Origin: Mycobacterium gordonae
GTDB lineage: Bacteria > Actinomycetota > Actinomycetes > Mycobacteriales > Mycobacteriaceae
Direction: 5' to 3'
NCBI RefSeq assembly: GCF_002101675.1
Contig: NZ_LQOY01000155.1
Location: 1-64,000, forward strand
Length of the DNA stretch: 64,000 bases
How positions within the stretch are numbered: the stretch's first letter is position 1; every line of letters begins with the position of its first letter. The position numbers and the translations under genes were made by a program. The notes below the pieces were generated by a model, which searched no databases, was not told the DNA's origin, and worked only from the letters and a program-made list of their open reading frames with translations. Positions 25,112-31,535 of the stretch are shown here, one piece after another.

Positions 25112-26914
25112 ATGACAGTGTCGTCGGTAACCGCGTCCAATCTGGCTTCGATGTTCTTCGACCGAGTCGGCGCGTCGGCCGACAAGGAGGCGTTCCGGCG
25201 GCTCAGCGGCGGCCGTTGGGTGTCAGTCACGTGGCAGGAAACCGCCGACCGCGTGCAGCAGCTGGCGGCGGCGTTGCTTGCGTCCGGCATCGAACCGGAG
25301 CAGCGCGTCGCGATCATGTCGGGCACCCGGTACGAGTGGATCCTGGCCGACCTCGCGGTCATGTGCGCCGGCGCGGCGACGACGACCGTCTATCCGAGCA
25401 CGCATGCCGCGGATGCCACCTACATCGTCGCCGACTCGGAGTCGCAGATCGTCTTCGCCGAGGACGCCTCACAGGTCGCCAAACTCGCCGACAATCGCGG
25501 CGAGCTGCCCGACGTACATCTGGTGGTGGTCATGGACGGCGACGGTGACGGCGACTGGGTCATCACCTTCGAGGAATTCACCCGCCGGGGCGCCGCTTAT
25601 CTGCAGGAACATCCGACGTCCGTCGCCGATGCCGCGGCCACGGTGACGAGCGAATCGCTGGCCACCCTGATCTACACGTCGGGGACCACCGGCCGCCCCA
25701 AGGGGGTGCGGCTCGCGCATCGGTCGTGGACGTCGGCGGCGGGGTTCATCCGCAACGAGGGGCTCCTGGGTGAGGACGACTTGCACGTGCTGTGGCTGCC
25801 ACTTGCCCACTCATTCGGCAAGGTGCTGCTGGCCAGCCAGCTTGCGTGTGGGTTCGTCGCCGCAGTCGACGGGCGCGTCGACAAGATCGTCGAGAACATG
25901 GGCACCGTGAAGCCGACGTTCATGGCCGCCGTACCCCGCATCTTCGAGAAGGCACACGCCAAGATCGTGATGACGAGCCAGGAAGGTGGCGGCATCAAGG
26001 CACGGCTGTTCCAGCAGGCGTTCCGGGTGGGCCTGGATGTATCTCGTCGGCGTCGCGACGGCAAGTCGGTGCCGCTGCCGCTGCGGCTGCAGCAACAGCT
26101 GTTCGACCGCCTGGTGTTCAGCAAGGTGCGCGACGTCTTCGGTGGCCGGCTGCGGTTCTTCGTCTCCGGGTCGGCGCCACTCAACCGGGAGATCGCCGAG
26201 TGGTTCCTCGCCGCCGGAGTGCTTGTCCTGGAAGGCTATGGCCTCACCGAATCCGCTGGCGCCGGGTTCATCAACCGTCCCGACAACTACAAACTCGGCA
26301 CGGTCGGCTTGCCGTTCACCGGCACGGACGTGCGCATCGGCGACAACGGCGAAGTACAGCTACACGGACCGCTGGTGATGACCGGTTACCACCACCTACC
26401 CGACAAGACCGAAGAGGCGATGACCAGTGACGGTTGGCTGCGCACCGGTGATCGCGGCAGCCTCGATTCCGACGGGTTCCTGACCATTACCGGCCGCATC
26501 AAGGAACTGTTCAAGACCTCCGGTGGCAAGTACGTCGCGCCGCCGGCCATCGAAGCGAAGTTCATGGCGCTCTGCCCTTATGCCAGCCAGTTCATCGTTT
26601 TCGGGGAAGCCCGCAACTACTGTGTCGCACTGATCGCCCTCGACGGCGACGCGTTGACCAAATGGGCTGAGGAGCAAGGTATCTCGGAGACGTCGTTCGC
26701 CGAACTCACCCGCAATGCCCAGGTTCGCGAGATGGTCGACGGCTATGTGCAGCAGCTCAACAGCGAGCTCAACCGCTGGGAGACGATCAAGAAGTGGGAG
26801 CTGATCGACCACGAATTGTCGGTCGACACAGGGGAACTCACGCCTTCGCTGAAGTTGAAGCGGGCAGTGGTCGAGCAGAACAACAAGCAGACCATCGACG
26901 CGTTCTACGCCTGA
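25112..26914 (+). CDS. long-chain acyl-CoA synthetase (FadD15/FadD11-like)
   Basis: 600-residue AMP-forming ligase of the bacterial/plant long-chain acyl-CoA synthetase type. Motifs: YTSGTTGRPKGVRLAHRS (phosphate loop, about residues 189-206), EGYGLTESAGAGFIN, GWLRTGDRGSLDSDGF, and GRIKELFKTSGGKYVAPPAIE. It activates fatty acids to acyl-CoA for degradation or lipid assembly. The ATG is preceded by AAGGAGGG at 25103-25110. Length and the SGGKYVAP hinge favour the FadD15 group rather than fatty acyl-AMP ligases. Exact paralogue uncertain. Confidence 0.88.
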   Translation: MTVSSVTASNLASMFFDRVGASADKEAFRRLSGGRWVSVTWQETADRVQQLAAALLASGIEPEQRVAIMSGTRYEWILADLAVMCAGAATTTVYPSTHAADATYIVADSESQIVFAEDASQVAKLADNRGELPDVHLVVVMDGDGDGDWVITFEEFTRRGAAYLQEHPTSVADAAATVTSESLATLIYTSGTTGRPKGVRLAHRSWTSAAGFIRNEGLLGEDDLHVLWLPLAHSFGKVLLASQLACGFVAAVDGRVDKIVENMGTVKPTFMAAVPRIFEKAHAKIVMTSQEGGGIKARLFQQAFRVGLDVSRRRRDGKSVPLPLRLQQQLFDRLVFSKVRDVFGGRLRFFVSGSAPLNREIAEWFLAAGVLVLEGYGLTESAGAGFINRPDNYKLGTVGLPFTGTDVRIGDNGEVQLHGPLVMTGYHHLPDKTEEAMTSDGWLRTGDRGSLDSDGFLTITGRIKELFKTSGGKYVAPPAIEAKFMALCPYASQFIVFGEARNYCVALIALDGDALTKWAEEQGISETSFAELTRNAQVREMVDGYVQQLNSELNRWETIKKWELIDHELSVDTGELTPSLKLKRAVVEQNNKQTIDAFYA

Positions 26915-26937
26915 TCGTCTGTAGCCGGCGCTAATCG

Positions 26938-27570
26938 CTACAACATCGGTTCGAACGCCGGGGACAGATAACGGGCGGCCATGACTTTGGCCTGTTCGAT
27001 GATCACCGGATCCCCGACGGCATCAACACGGAAAGCCGTTTCGAGAAGAGCCTGACTGGCCTCCCAGCAGACATAGATCATCAGCATCAGTTCGTCGTGG
27101 GGCACGTGTGCGCGAGTTGCCAGCGTGTCGGCGAGAGTTGCGGCGAATCGGGTGTTGTTGTGTTCATGGTCGGCGCGAATGAAATCCGGGTCCAGGCGCG
27201 CGCCGACCCACAACTCTCGAAGCGCTGGTTCGCTGCGGTAAAACGACGCATAGGAATCCAGCAGTCGATCAAGCAGCACATGCCACTCTGCGTCGATGGC
27301 CGCATCTGCCAATGTTGCCGCGAGTACTTCCCCGAAGCGGTCTGCGAAGCGCTGCGCCAGCGCGTAGACGATGTCGTCCTTGCGGGCGAAGAACTGGTAC
27401 AGCGTTCCCAGCGGAACGCCGGCGCGGCTGGCGATGTCGCTGACTTTGAGGTTTTCCAGGCCCTGGTCGACGACAATGGCCGCCGCCGCGTCCAGAATGC
27501 GTTCGACGCGTTCGCGGCTGCGCTGCTGACTCGGTGAGCGCCGCATGTGGGCCGGACCGGGCGGAATCAC
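26938..27570 (-). CDS. TetR family transcriptional regulator
   Basis: 210 residues. Helix-turn-helix in RILDAAAAIVVDQGLENLKVSDIASRAGVPLGTLYQFFARKDDI (about 24-67), then an all-helical ligand domain. The GTG start at 27570 overlaps the TGA of the HD-domain gene (GTGA), so the two are translationally coupled. A perfect palindrome at 28364-28380, just upstream of the pair, is a good candidate for its own operator. Ligand unknown; the HD protein may modify or remove it. Confidence 0.86.
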   Translation of the reverse strand: MIPPGPAHMRRSPSQQRSRERVERILDAAAAIVVDQGLENLKVSDIASRAGVPLGTLYQFFARKDDIVYALAQRFADRFGEVLAATLADAAIDAEWHVLLDRLLDSYASFYRSEPALRELWVGARLDPDFIRADHEHNNTRFAATLADTLATRAHVPHDELMLMIYVCWEASQALLETAFRVDAVGDPVIIEQAKVMAARYLSPAFEPML

Positions 27571-28331
27571 TTCTGGTCAAACGGCGCCGAGCGCATGAGC
27601 GGAATGAAACCGCAGCGGCGTAGCAGCGCAAAACGTCCGCCGCGTACAGCTTTCGCCTCGGCGGTGAAGTGGGCTGCCAGTTCGCGGGTGAATCCTTGCC
27701 TGTCGTAGCGGTCCAGCGTGTAGTCGACCAGTTTCGTGGACAGCTCCCATATCCGGTTGCCCACGATGTCGACCATGGCCCCGGCCTGGATGTAGCAACC
27801 GAGCGGGCCGTCGCGCTCGACATTGACGCCAGGGGTGGTGTGCACCGTAATGGCGTCGGCCAGCTGCGCTGCCTTGCGATCGTCGAGTTGTGCCGATGTG
27901 GCGCACTCGGTGGCGCGGCGGGCGCTGCGTAAGGTGAAGTCCTCACCCGGCACGACGGGCGCGATTCCGTGATCGTGCAACAGGCAGCCGGCGTAGAACA
28001 GTTCCTCGTCTAGTGCGATGGCATCGACGTCGGCGAGCGCACGTCCGAAGACCCATGACCGGTAACTGTGGCCAATGATTACCCGGCTCTGTTCCGCCGC
28101 GGCGGCCTCTACCTCGCGGGCGAACCGGCTGTCGGGCGGGCGAATCTCGTGATCTGTGGGCGAAGCGATGGTGGCGGGCCGGGCGCCTCTCAGCCGGTGC
28201 AGGAAATAGTCACGCTGGCTGTTCACGATCGAACCCAGCAGCCGTAGCCGTTCCCGCCGCGTGAGCAGGCCTTTGGTGCGCCGCGTCCACTCCAAGCCGC
28301 CGAGTCGGTTCGGGTCCGGGTGCGCGCTCAT
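27567..28331 (-). CDS. HD-domain hydrolase
   Basis: 254 residues from ATG 28331. Metal-binding pattern: VIIGHSYRSWVFGRALA (first His), FYAGCLLHDHGIAP (HD) and a later acidic position in AMVDIVGNR, the layout of HD phosphohydrolases of the cyanamide-hydratase-like group. Ser/His context GHSYRSW is typical of that group. Start 28331 has GGAGCGAG 0-8 bases ahead; an earlier ATG at 28376 would lie inside the palindromic operator. Coupled with the TetR gene downstream. Substrate unknown. Confidence 0.75.
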   Translation of the reverse strand: MSAHPDPNRLGGLEWTRRTKGLLTRRERLRLLGSIVNSQRDYFLHRLRGARPATIASPTDHEIRPPDSRFAREVEAAAAEQSRVIIGHSYRSWVFGRALADVDAIALDEELFYAGCLLHDHGIAPVVPGEDFTLRSARRATECATSAQLDDRKAAQLADAITVHTTPGVNVERDGPLGCYIQAGAMVDIVGNRIWELSTKLVDYTLDRYDRQGFTRELAAHFTAEAKAVRGGRFALLRRCGFIPLMRSAPFDQK

Positions 28332-28363
28332 CTCGCTCCGACGATGAGCGACCGGCATAACAT

Positions 28364-28380
28364 GAACATGATTCATGTTC
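28364..28380. promoter_or_regulatory. palindromic operator upstream of the HD/TetR pair
   Basis: GAACATGATTCATGTTC is a perfect inverted repeat with 7-base arms around ATT. It lies 33-49 bases upstream of the HD gene start, where the promoter should be. Size and symmetry fit a TetR dimer site. Confidence 0.65.
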
Positions 28381-28553
28381 TAGACGCCCAGAGCGGTGGA
28401 GTCAAACTCGCTCACGAGCATTCGGTTAGGCGCAGCCGTGCGTACGGCGCTCTGACCCGATCCAATGCGGCCGACGCGGCACTGCGGAGAGTGCGCGCCG
28501 CGGGCGAACTGCCTTCCGAAAAATTGGGCCGTTGCGCGCGGTTCGACCGAGAG

Positions 28554-28559
28554 TATAGT
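28554..28559 (+). promoter_or_regulatory. -10 box of the peptide-methyltransferase unit
   Basis: TATAGT, with a possible -35 TTGCGC at 28532-28537 (16-base spacing). The operator palindrome begins within its last two bases. Confidence 0.5.
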
Positions 28560-28573
28560 CAACCATGGTTGAC
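28558..28573. promoter_or_regulatory. palindromic operator of the peptide-methyltransferase unit
   Basis: GTCAACCATGGTTGAC is a perfect 16-base palindrome directly at the predicted transcription start, ideal for steric repression. It differs from the palindrome at 28364-28380, so a different regulator is likely. Confidence 0.6.
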
Positions 28574-28591
28574 GGTTGGGAGGTGAGCCAG

Positions 28592-28672
28592 ATGGAGTAC
28601 GAGTCATTGTTTCGCGAGGTCGAGACGTCCTGCGAGAGTGCCTTTTTCGTAGTCGGCCAGGTGGTCGAGTAA
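28592..28672 (+). CDS. 26-residue peptide upstream of a methyltransferase, candidate modified-peptide precursor
   Basis: ATG 28592 follows GGGAGGTGAGCCA, a strong Shine-Dalgarno, and the frame ends at TAA 28670-28672. The peptide begins MEYESLFREVE (acidic, leader-like), has its only cysteine at position 14 (TSCES) and ends in a hydrophobic run AFFVVGQVVE. An in-frame ATG at 28565, inside the operator palindrome and 5 bases from the -10 box, could give a 35-residue leaderless form. A long hairpin separates it from the methyltransferase gene 80 bases downstream, an arrangement seen where a precursor is made in excess over its enzyme. I do not recognise the peptide family; a regulatory leader peptide is the main alternative. 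Confidence 0.45.
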   Translation: MEYESLFREVETSCESAFFVVGQVVE

Positions 28673-28681
28673 GCCGTTTCG

Positions 28682-28719
28682 GCTGGGGCATCGCCACTCC
28701 TCGTGGTGGATGCCCCAGC
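28682..28719 (+). terminator. intercistronic hairpin between the peptide and methyltransferase genes
   Basis: Arms GCTGGGGCATC (28682-28692) and GATGCCCCAGC (28709-28719) pair perfectly; the inner CCAC/GTGG extends the stem around a TCCTC loop. No U-run follows, so it may be a partial terminator/attenuator or an mRNA-stabilising stem. Confidence 0.6.
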
Positions 28720-28752
28720 AGCCATCGCTGCGCCTACCGAGAGGAGAACCTG

Positions 28753-29439
28753 ATGTTGCGCAGCACAACAATGGCCGAGGCCGGTTCGGTGACAGGCGAC
28801 GGCAGCTCGGTTGAGGTCTACTGCCGGATGCCGTCGATGGGCGAGGTTGAGCAAGTTCAATCCATGCTGCTGCCCAACAGTTCGGTGCTTGATCTGGGCG
28901 CCGGCACCGGACGTGTCGCCGACGCTCTCGCCCTGCTCGGTCACCGCGTCACCGCCGTCGACGACTCACGCGAGATGCTCGCCCACGTCCGCAACGCCCG
29001 GACGGTGCAGAGCCGCATCGAAGACGTCCGGTTGAACGAGCGGTTCGACGCGGTCTTGTTGATGTCGAATCTGATCAACTATCCGACCCCGATACTTCGC
29101 AGGTCCATGCTGGCTACCGTCGCTCACCACTTGGCGCCGAATGGCCAGGCGATCATCCAGTGGGCGCCGCCGTCTCTGTTGGCTTCTCGGCCGACCGGCT
29201 GGACGAAAACGCTGAGTTTCGATGCAATGCAGACGACCCTGACGATCCGCTCCAACCGCGGGGGAATCACCACCGGCGAGTTCGTATTGGCTGTCGACGG
29301 CCGATCGTGGCGTCAGTCGTTGATCTTGCAGCGTGTCAGCCCCGACGCGGTCCGCGCCGATCTTGCGCGAGCGGGGTTGGTGCTGACGACAGTCGACCCG
29401 GATTCAACCCGTTGGTTGCACGCCCGGAGAACCTCTTAG
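28753..29439 (+). CDS. class I SAM-dependent methyltransferase
   Basis: 228 residues. Motif I VLDLGAGTGRVADALALLG near residues 45-63, strand-2 acid in VTAVDDSREML, then VQSRIEDVRL and FDAVLLMSNLINYP. The C-terminal half is a beta-rich part with GQAIIQWAPPSLL. ATG 28753 is preceded by GAGAGGAGAACCT, a strong ribosome-binding site. It follows the 26-residue peptide gene and hairpin, so the peptide is a candidate substrate; a small-molecule substrate is equally allowed by the sequence. Converges on the F420 oxidoreductase gene. Confidence 0.85.
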   Translation: MLRSTTMAEAGSVTGDGSSVEVYCRMPSMGEVEQVQSMLLPNSSVLDLGAGTGRVADALALLGHRVTAVDDSREMLAHVRNARTVQSRIEDVRLNERFDAVLLMSNLINYPTPILRRSMLATVAHHLAPNGQAIIQWAPPSLLASRPTGWTKTLSFDAMQTTLTIRSNRGGITTGEFVLAVDGRSWRQSLILQRVSPDAVRADLARAGLVLTTVDPDSTRWLHARRTS

Positions 29440-29466
29440 GGAGTGCGGGTCAGCCCTGCGGCGTAT

Positions 29467-30399
29467 TCACCGCAGCTGCGGCATCACGTCACTCGCCAAC
29501 AGCTCCAGGTGCGCCAGGTCCGACATGTCGAGCAGCTGCGCGTAGACCCGCTGCACACCCAATTCGCGCCACGGCCCCAGCTTGTCGACGATCTCGTCCG
29601 GGCTGCCCACGAGCGGACTGTTGGAGCTCATCTCGTCGACCTCCCGGCCGATCACGGAAGCGCGGCGGGCCACCTCGGCGTCGTCGCGGCCGGCGCACAA
29701 CACAAACGCACTCGAGTACACGATCGAGTCGGCAGCCCGGCCAGCCGCGGCCACCGCGTCGGCCACTCGCTCGAATTGCCGGCGCACGACGTCGATCGTC
29801 GCGAAGGGCACATTGAACTCGGCCGCATACTGGGCCGCCAGCGCCGGCGTGCGTTTGGCGCCGGTGCCACCGACCACGATCGGCGGGTGCGGGCTCTGCA
29901 CCGGCTTGGGCAGCCCCGGGGAGTCGTTGATCGTGTAGTGCTCACCGGCATAGTCGAATGTCTGGCCCGCCGGGGTGGTCCACAGGCCGGTGATGACGGC
30001 GAGCTGCTCGGTGAGCCGGTCGAAGCGTTCCCGCACCGACGGGAACGGTACCCCGTAGGCTCGGTGCTCCGCTTCGAACCAGCCGCTGCCCAGTCCGAAT
30101 TCCACACGGCCGCCGCTCATTTCGTCGACCTGTGCCACCGCTATCGCCAGCGGGCCCGGGTAGCGGAACGTCGCGGACGTCACCAGGGTGCCCAGCCTGA
30201 TGTGCGAGGTCTCGCGGGCGATCGCGCCCAGCGTCACCCAGGAGTCGGTCGGTCCCGGGCCCCCGTCACCGCTCATGGCCAGGTAGTGATCCGAGCGGAA
30301 GAATGCGTCGAAGCCGAGATCCTCGGCTGCTTGTGCAACTGCCAACTGGTCGGCGTAGATGGCACCTTGCTGCGGCTCGACGAAAGCTCGGAAGTCCAT
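29467..30399 (-). CDS. LLM class F420-dependent oxidoreductase
   Basis: 310-residue luciferase-like TIM barrel. FVEPQQ start, EDLGFDAFFRSDHYLAM, RLGTLVTSATFRYPGPLAIAV (F420 variant of the cis-peptide region), SGGRVEFGLGSGWFEAEHRAYG, and PPIVVGGTGAKRTPALAAQYA. These patterns define the TIGR03560-like F420 subgroup that includes Rv1855c. Uses F420 for hydride transfer to an unidentified substrate. Start at ATG 30399; no operon partner is obvious. Confidence 0.88.
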   Translation of the reverse strand: MDFRAFVEPQQGAIYADQLAVAQAAEDLGFDAFFRSDHYLAMSGDGGPGPTDSWVTLGAIARETSHIRLGTLVTSATFRYPGPLAIAVAQVDEMSGGRVEFGLGSGWFEAEHRAYGVPFPSVRERFDRLTEQLAVITGLWTTPAGQTFDYAGEHYTINDSPGLPKPVQSPHPPIVVGGTGAKRTPALAAQYAAEFNVPFATIDVVRRQFERVADAVAAAGRAADSIVYSSAFVLCAGRDDAEVARRASVIGREVDEMSSNSPLVGSPDEIVDKLGPWRELGVQRVYAQLLDMSDLAHLELLASDVMPQLR

Positions 30400-30450
30400 G
30401 GGATCCTACGGTAACGTACTGCGCTGCAACGTGATAGCGCCGCGGTCGAT

Positions 30451-31428
30451 TCAGGAGACGCCCGTGGGCTTGCGGTCGGAATCGTTGAATTTGACGCTGA
30501 CACGCTGAAAGCCTTTGACGCGTTCAGCTTTCGCCTTCCTGGTGTAGGTCTTACGATCCGCCGGCGTGAGGTTCACGTCGTCGGTGAACGGCGTGAGCAA
30601 CGAACGCGGGTGCAGTCCTTCAACCAAGACCACGTTGATCTCGGCGCACAGCACCAGCGTCGAGGACACCAGAAACAAGAACGCCAACAGTCCCAGCACC
30701 AACGCGAACACACTGTTGGTGGCGCTGGACGACTTCACCACGTGTCCGATGTAGCCCGCGCCGAACCACTGCAGGATCTGCCACACGATGGCCGCCGCGA
30801 TGGCTCCCGGCAACACCTGCCGGTAGGTGAGTTCCCGGGCGGTGGTCACCCGGAACGCCACCAGGCAGATCCCCGCGTTGATGGCAACCGCGACCAGGGC
30901 GACGCCGATCCTGCCGAGCGGGCCCAAACTGCTTGTCACGTGCGCGATTGCCGAGAGCAGGGTGGTGGCGATGGCCGCCGAACCGAGCACCAACAGCAAC
31001 ACCAGGCTGCGCGCCCTCGACCGGATCGGATCGGGACGCTCATGCCGCGGCACCGCCCACACCGAATCCATGGCGTTCTGCAGCGCCTGCCCGACGCCCA
31101 AACCGCCGTAGAGTGCGCCGAATATCCCGACCGCCACCGCGCCGGATCCGCCGCTGAGTCCTTCTGGCTGGTGTAGCTGGCTGCCGATCACCGGGAACTG
31201 GCTCAACGTGCTCTGCAACACCTGTGCCTGCAGGTCGGGCCTGCCGGCCAGCAGGACTCCGAGGCCGGTGGTCAACAGCAGCAGCAGCGGAAACAGCGAC
31301 ACGAAGGTGTAGTAGGTGATCAGCGCGGCCAGATAACCGCCCTGATCGTCGAGGTACTTGTAGATCACCGCAATGGCAGCGCCCACGGTGCGATTGCGTT
31401 GCTGCAACCTGTCCAGCCAGCCGACCAT
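30451..31428 (-). CDS. YihY/BrkB family membrane protein
   Basis: 325 residues with six predicted transmembrane helices. Hallmarks: GGYLAALITYYTFVSLFPLLLLLTTG near residues 30-55, LYGGLGVGQALQNAMDSVWAVP, and the helix pair ending ALVLGLLAFLFLVSSTLVLCAEIN. The C-terminal 60 residues are charged and cytoplasmic. Family members were once called RNase BN by mistake; function unresolved. Divergent from katE with about 107 bases between starts. Confidence 0.87.
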   Translation of the reverse strand: MVGWLDRLQQRNRTVGAAIAVIYKYLDDQGGYLAALITYYTFVSLFPLLLLLTTGLGVLLAGRPDLQAQVLQSTLSQFPVIGSQLHQPEGLSGGSGAVAVGIFGALYGGLGVGQALQNAMDSVWAVPRHERPDPIRSRARSLVLLLVLGSAAIATTLLSAIAHVTSSLGPLGRIGVALVAVAINAGICLVAFRVTTARELTYRQVLPGAIAAAIVWQILQWFGAGYIGHVVKSSSATNSVFALVLGLLAFLFLVSSTLVLCAEINVVLVEGLHPRSLLTPFTDDVNLTPADRKTYTRKAKAERVKGFQRVSVKFNDSDRKPTGVS

Positions 31429-31500
31429 CGCCGCTCACTTCAAGCTCACCAATGAAACATTGCCGCAAGAAATACCCGAAACCGCCGAGGGCCAATCTTT

Positions 31501-31525
31501 GCTTAGGGCGTTGAGTTTCGGGTAC
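31501..31525 (+). promoter_or_regulatory. SigF-like promoter of katE
   Basis: GCTT (31501-31504), 15 bases, GGGTAC (31520-31525), close to the mycobacterial SigF pattern GTTT-N14-16-GGGTAT. The katE ATG follows 10 bases after the box, so the leader would be very short. Confidence 0.4.
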
Positions 31526-31535
31526 CCCTGCCGCC

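Noticed and set aside
28592..28672. Idea that the peptide is a mycofactocin or daptide precursor
   Set aside because: It lacks the mycofactocin C-terminal Val-Tyr ending, and no radical SAM, dehydrogenase or metalloprotease genes of those pathways are adjacent.
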